Shown here piece after piece: positions 7,017 through 15,446 of a stretch of 35,664 nucleotides of DNA. The notes under the pieces were generated by a model that made no database searches, was not told where the DNA came from, and worked only from the letters and a program-made list of their open reading frames with translations. The DNA is from Burkholderiales bacterium RIFOXYD12_FULL_59_19 (GTDB lineage Bacteria > Pseudomonadota > Gammaproteobacteria > Burkholderiales > Burkholderiaceae_C), in contig MESQ01000074.1 of the NCBI GenBank assembly GCA_001771065.1, forward strand, positions 1 to 35,664, read 5' to 3'. The position numbers and the translations under genes are program-made. Within the stretch, counting starts at the first letter, position 1; the number at the start of each line of letters is the position of its first letter.

Positions 7017-8519
7017 ATGAACGCACCCCTCTCTCCAGACAGCCTGAATGCCTTGCAAAGATCAGAGCGCCAGGCGCTGGTTGTCAAAGGACTGCTGGAA
7101 TGCTTGCCGGCACACGCGCTGCTCTGGAACAACGAAGACACAACGCCCTATGAGTGCGACGGTTTAACCGCTTACCGCCAACGCCCGCTGGTGGTGGCCC
7201 TGCCCGAAACACAAGCGCAGGTGGCCGCCGTCCTGAAAATCTGCCACACCCTGGGCGTGCCGGTGGTGGCGCGCGGTGCCGGGACCGGCCTGTCGGGCGG
7301 GGCCATGCCCAACGCCGTGGGTGTCACCTTGTCGATGGCCAAGTTCAACAAAATCCTGAAGCTTGACCCGGTGTCGCGCACGGCTCTGGTGCAATGCGGT
7401 GTACGCAACCTGGCCATCAGCGACGCGGCCGCACCTTTGGGCCTCTATTACGCGCCCGACCCGTCCAGTCAGATTGCCTGCACCATTGGCGGCAACGTGG
7501 CCGAAAACTCCGGCGGTGTGCACTGCCTCAAATACGGCCTCACCCTGCACAACATCGTCAAGCTCAAAGGTTTCACCATGGAGGGTGAGCCAATCGAGTT
7601 CGGCTCGGACGCGCTGGACGCACCCGGCTATGACCTGATGAGCGTGGTGATTGGCAGCGAAGGCATGCTGGCGGTGGTGCTTGAAGTCACTGTCAAGCTC
7701 ATTCCCAAGCCACAACTGGCGCGTTGCATCATGGCCAGCTTTGATGACATCCGCAAAGCCGGTGATGCCGTGGCCGCAGTCATTGCGGCAGGCATCATTC
7801 CGGCCGGGCTGGAGATGATGGACAAACCCATGACGGCGGCGGTCGAAGACTACGTACACGCCGGTTACGACCTGAGCGCCGAGGCGATTTTGCTGTGCGA
7901 AAGCGACGGCACGCCTGAAGAGGTTGAGGAAGAAATTGGCCGCATGAGCACGGTACTGCTGGCCGCCGGCGCCACCAAAATTGCGGTGAGCCAGAACGAA
8001 CAGGAGCGCCTCACGTTCTGGAGCGGGCGAAAAAACGCGTTCCCTGCCAGCGGCCGCATCAGCCCCGACTACATGTGTATGGACAGCACGATTCCGCGCA
8101 AACGCGTGGCCGACATTTTGCTGGCCATTGCCGAGATGGAGAAGAAATACCAGTTGCGCTGTGTCAACGTCTTCCACGCCGGCGACGGCAACCTGCACCC
8201 GCTGATTTTGTTCGATGCCAACATCGCCGACCAGTTGCACAGGGCGGAGCTGTTTGGCGCCGACATTCTGGAAACCAGTGTGGCCATGGGCGGCACTGTG
8301 ACCGGCGAGCATGGCGTTGGGGTGGAAAAGCTCAACAGCATGTGTGTGCAGTTTTCAGCCGCAGAAAATGAACAGATGTTTGGCGTCAAACGTGCCTTTG
8401 ACCCACAGGGCCTGCTCAATCCGGGCAAGGTCATCCCGACGCTGAACCGCTGCGCCGAATACGGCAAGATGCTGGTGCGTGGCGGCCAGATCAAGCACCC
8501 GGATTTGCCCCGGTTCTAA
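7017..8519 (+). CDS. FAD-linked 2-hydroxyacid oxidase, glycolate oxidase GlcD type
   Basis: This 500-residue protein belongs to the FAD-binding type 4 (PCMH/VAO) family. The FAD-binding half shows VARGAGTGLSGG (about 85-96), PDPSSQIACTIGGNVAENSGG (residues about 149-169) and GSEGMLAVVLEVTVKLIP. The C-terminal oxidase domain has NVFHAGDGNLHPL (about 388-400) and TGEHGVGVEK. These are typical of GlcD and related D-lactate or D-2-hydroxyglutarate dehydrogenases. The likely reaction is FAD-dependent oxidation of glycolate or a related D-2-hydroxyacid. The glcE and glcF partners are not adjacent; lrgA and lrgB follow instead, starting 12 bases later. Exact substrate is uncertain. Confidence 0.9.
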   Translation: MNAPLSPDSLNALQRSERQALVVKGLLECLPAHALLWNNEDTTPYECDGLTAYRQRPLVVALPETQAQVAAVLKICHTLGVPVVARGAGTGLSGGAMPNAVGVTLSMAKFNKILKLDPVSRTALVQCGVRNLAISDAAAPLGLYYAPDPSSQIACTIGGNVAENSGGVHCLKYGLTLHNIVKLKGFTMEGEPIEFGSDALDAPGYDLMSVVIGSEGMLAVVLEVTVKLIPKPQLARCIMASFDDIRKAGDAVAAVIAAGIIPAGLEMMDKPMTAAVEDYVHAGYDLSAEAILLCESDGTPEEVEEEIGRMSTVLLAAGATKIAVSQNEQERLTFWSGRKNAFPASGRISPDYMCMDSTIPRKRVADILLAIAEMEKKYQLRCVNVFHAGDGNLHPLILFDANIADQLHRAELFGADILETSVAMGGTVTGEHGVGVEKLNSMCVQFSAAENEQMFGVKRAFDPQGLLNPGKVIPTLNRCAEYGKMLVRGGQIKHPDLPRF

Positions 8520-8531
8520 ATTGGACGCCAC

Positions 8532-8879
8532 ATGAACGGCCTGCGCGGACTGGCCTGGTTGCTGGCCATGCAGTCATTGGGCGAACTGCTGTCACGGGGC
8601 TTAAGCCTACCCTTTCCGGGGCCGGTGATCGGCATGTTGCTGCTGCTGTTGGCGCTACGCCTGCCCGCCGTGCGTGAGCCGGTGGCGGTCTGTGCCAATT
8701 TTTTGCTCTCGCACCTGTCACTGCTGTTTGTGCCGGTGGGCGTGGGAGTAATGACCCATGTAGGACTGCTGGGCCAGTACGGCGTGCGCATGATGGCCGT
8801 GATTGTGCTTTCGACCTGGATCGGGCTTGCTGTGACGGTGCTTGTGCTGCGCGCCTTCCGGGGGCCCAACGATGCCTAA
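8532..8879 (+). CDS. lrgA: CidA/LrgA family membrane protein
   Basis: This 115-residue protein has about four transmembrane segments. It contains the family signature SLPFPGPVIGMLLLLLAL (about 25-42) and LLFVPVGVGVMTH (about 64-76). CidA/LrgA proteins were first called holin-like. Later work links them with LrgB partners to transport of pyruvate or other small organic acids. The gene follows glcD by 12 bases and overlaps the lrgB start, so the three are probably one operon. A role in glycolate or pyruvate movement fits this context better than cell lysis, but that is inference. Confidence 0.9.
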   Translation: MNGLRGLAWLLAMQSLGELLSRGLSLPFPGPVIGMLLLLLALRLPAVREPVAVCANFLLSHLSLLFVPVGVGVMTHVGLLGQYGVRMMAVIVLSTWIGLAVTVLVLRAFRGPNDA

Positions 8880-9597
8880 ATTTGTCGAACTCTGGGTCTA
8901 CCTGTCTGCCACGCCGCTGTTTGGCCTGAGCGCCACACTGGTGGTCTATGTGCTGGCCCAGGCGGTGTATACCCGGCTGGATCAGCCGGCCTGGGCCAAT
9001 CCGGTACTGTGGTCGGTGGTCATTCTGGCCAGCCTGCTGACCGTGACGCGTGTTGACTATCCCACTTACTTTTCGGGTGCGCAGTTCATCCATTTCCTGC
9101 TCGGGCCTGCAGTGGTAGCGCTAGCCTGGCCACTCTGGGAGCGCCTGGCGGCCCTGCGGCTGCACTGGCGAGCTCTGCTGGCGGCGGCTTTGGCGGGGGG
9201 CGCGGCCGCCAGTGGGTCGGCGCTGCTGCTGGGCTGGCTGGTTGACTTGCCTCAGGACGTGGTGCTGTCGCTGGCACCCAAATCGGTCACCGCCCCCGTC
9301 GCCATGGGCATTGCCGACAAGATTGGCGGCATCCCGGCGCTGGCTGCAGTGTTTGCGGTGGTCACCGGCATGGTCGGTGCACTCAGTGGCAAGGCCTTGT
9401 TTGGGCTCTTGAAGATTCCAACGGACGGTAATGGCTGGATGGCACGCGGCTTTTCACTGGGTACAGCAGCGCACGGCATCGGCGCGGCAAGGGCCATGCA
9501 GGTCAACCCCGATGCAGGTGCTTTTGCCGGACTGGCCCTGGGGCTGCAGGTGATACTTGCGGCTTTATTGATCCCGATGCTGTTCGGGCTGTTTTGA
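8872..9597 (+). CDS. lrgB: LrgB/CidB family membrane protein
   Basis: This 241-residue membrane protein carries the conserved LrgB core: LAPKSVTAPVAMGI (about 133-146), IADKIGGIPALAAVFAVVTG and GFSLGTAAHGIGAARAMQ (about 194-211). The start at 8872 (MPKFVEL) is chosen because an upstream in-frame start would lie deep inside lrgA; the chosen ATG overlaps the lrgA stop by eight bases. The plant homologue PLGG1, an LrgA-LrgB fusion, exports glycolate and imports glycerate in chloroplasts, and Bacillus PftAB moves pyruvate. Placement right after a glycolate-oxidase-type gene fits a transporter for the oxidase substrate. It converges on ptsI with a 32-base gap. Confidence 0.92.
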   Translation: MPKFVELWVYLSATPLFGLSATLVVYVLAQAVYTRLDQPAWANPVLWSVVILASLLTVTRVDYPTYFSGAQFIHFLLGPAVVALAWPLWERLAALRLHWRALLAAALAGGAAASGSALLLGWLVDLPQDVVLSLAPKSVTAPVAMGIADKIGGIPALAAVFAVVTGMVGALSGKALFGLLKIPTDGNGWMARGFSLGTAAHGIGAARAMQVNPDAGAFAGLALGLQVILAALLIPMLFGLF

Positions 9598-9629
9598 TTC
9601 GCATCAGTCCTATAGACAGAGCCGCTTCA

Positions 9630-11408
9630 TCAAGCCGTCTTTCGTGGCGGCAACATGGGTTCGTCTTCGGCAATCAGTTGTGCCGCCCAAGGGGCCAATT
9701 TACTGGTGTCGGCGCGCAACACCTCTTGTTTGACAGTCAAAATTTGCGCCGGATGCATGGAAAAACTCCGCAAACCCATGCCCAGCAGCAAACGGGTCAT
9801 ACTTACGTCTCCGGCCATTTCACCGCACAGGCTGACCGGTTTACCCTGCGTCTGGCCCTCGGCAATGGTATTGGCCACCAAACGCAATACCGCCGGGTGC
9901 ATCGGGTCGTAGAGGTGCGCCACCGACTCGTCAGCCCGGTCAATGGCCAGGGTGTACTGAATCAGGTCATTGGTGCCGATGGACAAAAAGTCAAAGTACT
10001 TGAGAAATACCTTGAGCGTCAACGCCGCTGCGGGGATTTCGATCATGGCACCCATTTTGACCGATCCATAGGCAAGGCCGCGGTTATCCAACTGCACACG
10101 GGCATGGTCGATCAGCGCCATGGTCTGGCGAATTTCACGGGCGTGCACCAGCATGGGGATCAGCACATGCACCTGGCCATGGGCGGCCGCGCGCAAAATG
10201 GCACGCAACTGCGTCAGGAACATGGCGGGGTCGGCCAGACTCCAGCGAATGGCGCGCAATCCCAGGGCCGGGTTCAGGTGGGCATCGTCGCGCAGGGTTT
10301 CATCAAGCGGCTTGTCGGCACCCACATCGACCGTCCGGATCGTGACCGGCAAGCCCTGCATTCCCTCCACCGCGCGCCGGTACGCCAGGTACTGCTCTTC
10401 CTCGTTGGGCAATTTGCCGTGCCGTCCCATGAACAGGAATTCGCTGCGAAACAGGCCCACACCGACCGCACCGGCCTTTAGGGCCGAGGAGGCATCGTCG
10501 GGCATTTCGATATTGGCCAGCAGTTCAATTTTTTGCCCGTCCAGCGTCACGGCCGGCGTATGCAGCAGGCGCGCCAGACGGCCGCGCTGGAGTTCAACCT
10601 GGCGTTGCTTGAAACCATATTCGGCCAGGATGATCGGCGAGGGGTCGATCACCACCACACCCGCATCACCATCAATCACCACCCAGTCGTCCTGCTGAAT
10701 CAGGTGACTGCTCAAACGTGCACCCACCACTGCCGGAATATCCAGACTACGCGCCACAATGGCCGTGTGGGAAGTTTTGCCGCCCACGTCGGTGATAAAA
10801 CCAGCGAATACACTTTGCTTGAATTGCAGCATGTCCGCTGGCGAGAGATCATGCGCCACCAGAATCAGGGGCACGTCCACGGTGTCATCAAGCAATAAAT
10901 CCTGTTGCGATGTCTGCCGGCCAGCACGCCCCAGGGGCTGAATCAGAGGCGATGACACCCCGCGCATGGCACGCAGGACTTTTTCGGTGATCTGCTCCAG
11001 ATCGGCCTTGCGTTCGCGCAGGTAATCGTCCTCCATTTCGTCAAACTGGCGCACCACGACATCAAGCTGAGACGTCAGTGCCCACTCGGCGTTGTAGAGC
11101 CGGTCCGTGATCCAGTGCCGCACCCCAGCCGCCAACTCCTGGTCCTGCAGCAGCATCAGATGCACATCGAGCAGCGCGGACAGCTCATGCGGCGTTTCTT
11201 TGGGCCCCATATGGCCAATGCTGCTCTGCAGACGGCGAATTTCTGCCACGACTGCATCGCGGCCATCACGCACCCGGTTGATTTCTGCGGTAACCTGTGC
11301 GGGCTCAATAAAGTAATGCGCGACATCCAGTCGGCTGGAAGCCACCAGCACCGCCCGCCCAATGGCAACGCCCCGGGCCACGGCCAGACCGTGGATGGCA
11401 AAGGTCAT
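9630..11408 (-). CDS. ptsI: Phosphoenolpyruvate-protein phosphotransferase (Enzyme I)
   Basis: Enzyme I takes phosphate from PEP and passes it to HPr. This 592-residue protein has the phospho-His214 in GGKTSHTAIVARS. The PEP-binding barrel follows, with FRSEFLFMGR, the GTNDLIQYTLAIDR stretch (about 456-469) and the catalytic Cys in SLCGEMAGD (about 508). It is slightly longer than the usual 575 residues, with extra sequence at the C terminus. The start overlaps the ptsH stop by four bases. Together with HPr and a mannose-type EIIA it forms a phosphorelay with no sugar permease nearby. Confidence 0.96.
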   Translation of the reverse strand: MTFAIHGLAVARGVAIGRAVLVASSRLDVAHYFIEPAQVTAEINRVRDGRDAVVAEIRRLQSSIGHMGPKETPHELSALLDVHLMLLQDQELAAGVRHWITDRLYNAEWALTSQLDVVVRQFDEMEDDYLRERKADLEQITEKVLRAMRGVSSPLIQPLGRAGRQTSQQDLLLDDTVDVPLILVAHDLSPADMLQFKQSVFAGFITDVGGKTSHTAIVARSLDIPAVVGARLSSHLIQQDDWVVIDGDAGVVVIDPSPIILAEYGFKQRQVELQRGRLARLLHTPAVTLDGQKIELLANIEMPDDASSALKAGAVGVGLFRSEFLFMGRHGKLPNEEEQYLAYRRAVEGMQGLPVTIRTVDVGADKPLDETLRDDAHLNPALGLRAIRWSLADPAMFLTQLRAILRAAAHGQVHVLIPMLVHAREIRQTMALIDHARVQLDNRGLAYGSVKMGAMIEIPAAALTLKVFLKYFDFLSIGTNDLIQYTLAIDRADESVAHLYDPMHPAVLRLVANTIAEGQTQGKPVSLCGEMAGDVSMTRLLLGMGLRSFSMHPAQILTVKQEVLRADTSKLAPWAAQLIAEDEPMLPPRKTA

Positions 11409-11674
11409 TCACCTTCTCCAAATTTGTCTGCCACCAGCGCCAACAATACCTCCATGGCCTGTTGCTCCTGCGCGCCGTGGGTTTCAATTTCAATCTGTGA
11501 CCCCATCCCGGCAGCCAGCATCATCACACCCATAATGCTTTTGGCATTCACGCGACGTTCACCGCGCGACATCCAGACCTCGCACGGAAAGCTTCCTGCC
11601 AGTTTGGTCAACTTGGCAGAAGCCCGCGCATGGAGTCCTAGTTTATTGTTGATGGTGGTCGTGGTTTTGATCAT
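11405..11674 (-). CDS. ptsH: Phosphocarrier protein HPr
   Basis: This 89-residue protein has the Enzyme I phosphorylation site His15 in KLGLHARASAKL. It also has a regulatory serine, Ser46, in NAKSIMGVMML, the site used by HPr kinase/phosphorylase in species that have it. It lies between the EIIA gene (32-base overlap at its start) and ptsI (four-base overlap at its end), which implies tight translational coupling. In betaproteobacteria this small set is usually regulatory rather than used for bulk sugar uptake. Confidence 0.96.
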   Translation of the reverse strand: MIKTTTTINNKLGLHARASAKLTKLAGSFPCEVWMSRGERRVNAKSIMGVMMLAAGMGSQIEIETHGAQEQQAMEVLLALVADKFGEGE

Positions 11675-12089
11675 TTTGTTTTCGTTGCTGATTTTGTGGT
11701 GCCGTGACGGCCACTTGCATCACGCCCTGAGTGCCGCCAGCAAGCACACGCGCCACCAGCGCCTCCATGGTTTCGTTGCGGTAGGTGATGGCCCGCAGCA
11801 GCATGGGCAGGTTGACGCCAGCCACCAGCCGGGAGTTCACACCGTCCACCAGTTTTTGCGCCACATTACAGGGTGTCGCGCCAAACATGTCGGTCAGGAT
11901 CAGTGTGCGCTCGGTATTCAGCAGCGCCATGGTCAAACGTGCCGTGGCCAGGGATTCATCGACCGGCGTGTTGGGTTGGACATCCAACACCGCCAGCGAT
12001 GAAGCCGTATCCGGGAAAACATGCAGTGCACACTGACGCAAGGCCGTGGCCAGGGGGGCATGTGCAATGATGAAAATACCGTTATTCAT
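11643..12089 (-). CDS. PTS EIIA component, mannose/fructose type
   Basis: This protein has 148 residues. The start at 12089 (MNNGIFIIAHAPLA) is preferred over an in-frame upstream start because the EIIA-Man fold begins with this beta strand. His10 in IIAHAPLA is the expected phosphorylation site. The core contains ILTDMFGATPCNVAQKL (about 80-96), typical of the family. The C terminus ends in a short Gln/Asn/His-rich tail that overlaps ptsH. With no EIIB or EIIC gene next to it, a regulatory role in carbon or polymer metabolism is likely, by analogy with other betaproteobacteria. Confidence 0.92.
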   Translation of the reverse strand: MNNGIFIIAHAPLATALRQCALHVFPDTASSLAVLDVQPNTPVDESLATARLTMALLNTERTLILTDMFGATPCNVAQKLVDGVNSRLVAGVNLPMLLRAITYRNETMEALVARVLAGGTQGVMQVAVTAPQNQQRKQNDQNHDHHQQ

Positions 12090-12141
12090 GTCGTTCACGG
12101 GTGCTGCAATCAATAAGGGGCATAGCGACAACTCACGTGCT

Positions 12142-13389
12142 TCAACACGTTGGCTGATTATGACTTTTTGTAGTCAAAAAGTACGCATAGGCCGCCACGG
12201 TGCACAGCAAATAGATCGTCATCGCCATCTGAAAGGCGAAAACTTCTGCCCATCCCAGGGCCAGAAAGCCGTCAATGGCCAATCCAATGCCCCACTGAAC
12301 CGCAAAAACACCGGAAAAAATCAGCAAGTTGTAAGACGACAAGGCGCGTCCAGCCAGGTTGGATGGGAATGCCATCGCCACCGCCGGCTGTGCCAATGCA
12401 ATAAAGGTGCAGCTCATGCAATACAAGGCCCAGGCCAGCGCAGCCCAAACACCAAGACCCGAGCCAGCCGCAATGATCAGCGCAAGCAGGACAAAGCTCA
12501 GGGGCAAGCCGCAACTGATCAGGCGATCAGCGGTGTGACCACGACCGGCCAGCCAGGGGTAAATCATGCCCCAGGCCCAGAAGCTGCCCAGCATGGCAAT
12601 ATTGATCCAAAACAAGCCAGTCGCCGCTTGCAGTGGTGAAAAACCGGCCACACGAATCATCCAGGGCGTGACCCACAGGGTTTGCATGGCAACCAGGCCG
12701 CCATAAACGAAGAACGCCATGGGCGCCATTCTTCTGAAATAGGGGTGACGCCAGACAGCGTCGTAACTGGGCTTGGCTGCGGGCAATGGCTCCGCATCGG
12801 CTGCGCCAGCGACCTTTTGCCACGGGGGTAGCTGCCAGGCGAGCAGACACATGGCCAGCAACACCAGGGCCGCCAAGCCCCAAAACAGCACGCGCCAACC
12901 CACCAAGGGCATCAACCATTGCACGGGCAAGGTGGCGGCCACCATGCCAAACGAGCCCGTCATCAGCATCCAGGAATTGGCGCGCATTTGCGAGCTTGCC
13001 GCAAACCAGCGCCGATAGCCAGTCAGCGGCGCCATCAGGCAGGCGCTCACGCCCACCCCACTGAGAAAGCGCGCGAGCAGTAAGCCCCGAAAGCTGTCGG
13101 CCATGGCAAAGGCGACGCAGCCCAGCACCGCCACCAACAAGAAATTCAAAATCACTTTTTTGGGCCCATAGCGATCCAGCCAGGCCCCCAAAGGCAACTG
13201 GGTGATGGCAAAGCCGAGAAAATAGCCTCCGGCAAGCAGCCCCAGGTCCTGTGCATTCAGCGCGAACTCCTGCGTCAGCGTCGGTGACAGCGTGGCCGTG
13301 ATGGCGCGAATCAGGGACGAAAGAAAATAGGCAAGGGCAAACGCAATAAACACCAAAACGGCGGTGCGCCGGGGCAACAGGTTCAACAC
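12142..13389 (-). CDS. Major facilitator superfamily transporter
   Basis: This protein has 415 residues and about 12 transmembrane segments. The loop 2-3 motif G-x-x-x-D-R-x-G appears as LGAWLDRYGPKKV (about 67-79), and the cytoplasmic central loop lies near 190-215. The first codon is GTG. The closest resemblance is to uncharacterised MFS permeases of the nitrate/organic-acid type, but the substrate cannot be read from sequence. It is upstream of the EIIA-ptsH-ptsI genes on the same strand, 52 bases away, and could be co-transcribed with them. The DUF4197 gene lies 14 bases upstream. Confidence 0.9.
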   Translation of the reverse strand: MLNLLPRRTAVLVFIAFALAYFLSSLIRAITATLSPTLTQEFALNAQDLGLLAGGYFLGFAITQLPLGAWLDRYGPKKVILNFLLVAVLGCVAFAMADSFRGLLLARFLSGVGVSACLMAPLTGYRRWFAASSQMRANSWMLMTGSFGMVAATLPVQWLMPLVGWRVLFWGLAALVLLAMCLLAWQLPPWQKVAGAADAEPLPAAKPSYDAVWRHPYFRRMAPMAFFVYGGLVAMQTLWVTPWMIRVAGFSPLQAATGLFWINIAMLGSFWAWGMIYPWLAGRGHTADRLISCGLPLSFVLLALIIAAGSGLGVWAALAWALYCMSCTFIALAQPAVAMAFPSNLAGRALSSYNLLIFSGVFAVQWGIGLAIDGFLALGWAEVFAFQMAMTIYLLCTVAAYAYFLTTKSHNQPTC

Positions 13390-13403
13390 TGAAGCGTCGG
13401 TTA

Positions 13404-14111
13404 TCAGGGGCGCAAGGCACCAAACACTTTTTGCAGCACAGCACTGCCGGTGCCCACCGGGTCCTGTCGTATCTTTTTTTCTTCTTCGCCAATCATGAGG
13501 TAAAGACCATCCAGAGATTTTGCAGTGACGTACTGCTCGATCGAGACCTGATCCCCTTTCAGTAAACCAATGCCTGCTGTCTTAGCTGCGATCTGGTTGT
13601 ATTTGTCAGCCAAATTCACGCGCGATGTGACTTTGGTGACCACCGGTAAAAATTTTCGGCTTAAGTCTTGTCGCGTTTTATCGGCAAAAAATTGCGTCAC
13701 CGAGTTGTCGCCACCGGTCAAAATTTTCTTGGCATCCTGCACTTTCATGGTTTTGACAACGCCGACCAACATGTCACGCGCCATCGGCACGGCCATTTCC
13801 GCCGCGTGGTTCATGGCGGCAATCAGTTCATCAAGAGGGGCACCTTGACCCAGGTTGCGCAACAATCTGGCGGCATCGTCCAAAACGCCCGGCAGCGGAA
13901 TACGAACTTTGTCATTTCCCAAAAAGCCATTGGGTTGCCCCAGCGATTTGACCGCGGCAAGTGCGCCTTTCTCCAGCGCCAGCTTGAGCCCCTGCAAGGC
14001 CTGGGCGTTGCTCACGTCGTTCAGCGACAGCGCGTGTGCCTTTACCGTTACACCCAGGCAGGAAGCGGCCGCCAACACGCCGGATAATGTGCTAAAACGA
14101 CGTCGATTCAT
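13404..14111 (-). CDS. DUF4197 exported protein
   Basis: The start at 14111 gives 235 residues beginning MNRRRFSTLSGVLAAASCLG, a Tat-like or Sec signal peptide. A GTG start at 14144 and an ATG at 14138 would add 9 to 11 residues; no start has a strong ribosome binding site. The mature protein fits the DUF4197 pattern: LNDVSNAQALQGLKLALEKGA, then IPLPGVLDDAARLLRNLG, then DQVSIEQYVTAKSLDGLYLMIGEEEKKIR (residue about 187-215). The family is exported and of unknown function. It precedes the MFS gene by 14 bases on the same strand. Confidence 0.85.
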   Translation of the reverse strand: MNRRRFSTLSGVLAAASCLGVTVKAHALSLNDVSNAQALQGLKLALEKGALAAVKSLGQPNGFLGNDKVRIPLPGVLDDAARLLRNLGQGAPLDELIAAMNHAAEMAVPMARDMLVGVVKTMKVQDAKKILTGGDNSVTQFFADKTRQDLSRKFLPVVTKVTSRVNLADKYNQIAAKTAGIGLLKGDQVSIEQYVTAKSLDGLYLMIGEEEKKIRQDPVGTGSAVLQKVFGALRP

Positions 14112-14208
14112 GGGCGTGGGATGGGTGGTGCATGGCATGCTCACATCTTAACGCTGGACATGAAGCGAGCACGCGTGAGTGCCCGCCACACATCCTGTCT
14201 TTCAGTAA

Positions 14209-14661
14209 TTATTTGGCGCGGAAGTCGTCATGACACGACTTGCACGCGCCGCCGGTGGCGCTGACAGCAACTTTGATGCTGTCAAGATTGCCTGACTTCG
14301 CTGCGACTGCCAGCTTGGCCATTTCTGCTTCCATTTTTCTGGCGTTGTCGTCAAACTTGGCTTTGTTAGCCCAGATTTCAGGCTTGGCCTTGCTCTCTGG
14401 CTTGTCGGTTCCAGGACCAAAACCCGCCCATGGCAATTTGGACATGAATTCAGCCACAGCTGCACTGTCGCCGGCGACCTTGGCATCAAATGGGATTTTC
14501 CCAGCAGCCATGCCAGCCACACGGCCAAAATTTTGCTGCATCACAAACATGGCGCTTTGACGGTACTTGACCGCATCTTCGGCCTTGGCGAATTGCGCCG
14601 AGGCGGGCGCAGCCAAAGTGAACGCTGTGACAGCAAGAAGACAGGCAGTGTATTTTTTCAT
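14209..14661 (-). CDS. Cytochrome c' (periplasmic c-type cytochrome)
   Basis: This 150-residue protein has a cleavable signal peptide (residues 1-22, ending ASA). It has a four-helix-bundle cytochrome c' layout: the haem-binding CKSCH motif is near the C terminus (about 140-144), and an N-terminal helix has RQSAMFVMQQNFGRVAGM. Cytochromes c' bind nitric oxide or carbon monoxide with a five-coordinate haem and are linked to NO protection. It is divergent from the cytochrome b561 gene, with 97 bases between starts, a common pairing in proteobacteria. An AGG ribosome binding site precedes the ATG. Confidence 0.94.
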   Translation of the reverse strand: MKKYTACLLAVTAFTLAAPASAQFAKAEDAVKYRQSAMFVMQQNFGRVAGMAAGKIPFDAKVAGDSAAVAEFMSKLPWAGFGPGTDKPESKAKPEIWANKAKFDDNARKMEAEMAKLAVAAKSGNLDSIKVAVSATGGACKSCHDDFRAK

Positions 14662-14758
14662 CGGAGACCTTTCGTGGTTAAACTAAAACAGACGAGTCGC
14701 AAAGTGTATGAGAATTCGCTCATGTACATCGGACAAGTCTTTACAGGAGTTGACAAGC

Positions 14759-15421
14759 ATGATGGTCCGTGTCTGGGATGCCCCGACCCGCCTGTTTCAT
14801 TGGGCGTTGGCGCTGTGTTTTATCGGCCTGCTGGTCACCAGTCAGGTTGGCGGCGGCGCCATGGTCTGGCATTTCCGCTTCGGTTATGGTGTGTTGACTT
14901 TGTTGCTGTTTCGTGTCTTTTGGGGCCTGCTGGGAGGCCATTGGTCACGGTTTTCCACTTTCGTGGTGGGGCCCATTGCGATCTGGCGTTACCTGCACGG
15001 ACAAGGCAAAGCACACGACGGGGTTGGCCATAACCCGCTGGGCGCTTTGTCTGTGCTGGCCATGCTCGTGTTCCTGGGCCTGCAAGTGGGCACGGGTTTG
15101 ATGAGCGATGATGAAATTGCGACTGCGGGCCCCTTGACCCGATTCGTGTCCTCGTCCTGGGTCAATAATGCCACCTATTACCATAAAGACATTGGTAAAT
15201 TTATTCTGCTGGGACTGGTTGTTTTGCATCTGACTGCGATTGGTTTGTATTTTTTCCGCAAGCGTGAAAACCTCGTCAAGGCCATGATTACCGGTGACAA
15301 GTCTCTGGACTTTGCTGCGCCCAGTGCCCGCGACGCATTACCAGAGCGACGCCGCGCCGGGTTGATTTTTCTGCTGTGCCTCGCGCTGGTGAGTGGTGCT
15401 GTGATTGGCATAGGCGGTTAA
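14759..15421 (+). CDS. Cytochrome b561, Ni-hydrogenase type membrane cytochrome b
   Basis: This 220-residue protein has four main transmembrane helices and likely haem-ligand histidines in TRLFHWALAL, MVWHFRFGYG, the HDGVGHNPLGA region and VVLHLTAIG. It would carry two b haems and pass electrons between quinol and a periplasmic partner. The start at 14759 is supported by an AGGAG at 14745-14749; the ATG at 14762 is equally possible, and an upstream in-frame start at 14708 is unlikely. The divergent cytochrome c' is its probable redox partner. A further hydrophobic segment lies near the C terminus. Confidence 0.92.
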   Translation: MMVRVWDAPTRLFHWALALCFIGLLVTSQVGGGAMVWHFRFGYGVLTLLLFRVFWGLLGGHWSRFSTFVVGPIAIWRYLHGQGKAHDGVGHNPLGALSVLAMLVFLGLQVGTGLMSDDEIATAGPLTRFVSSSWVNNATYYHKDIGKFILLGLVVLHLTAIGLYFFRKRENLVKAMITGDKSLDFAAPSARDALPERRRAGLIFLLCLALVSGAVIGIGG

Positions 15422-15446
15422 GTGGCAGACACAATAAAAGGCCGAC

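Noticed and set aside
7164..8312. Long antisense frame (382 codons) opposite the glcD-type gene
   Set aside because: It is rich in His, Gln and Gly as expected from the reverse frame of a high-GC gene, and the sense strand matches a known enzyme along its full length.
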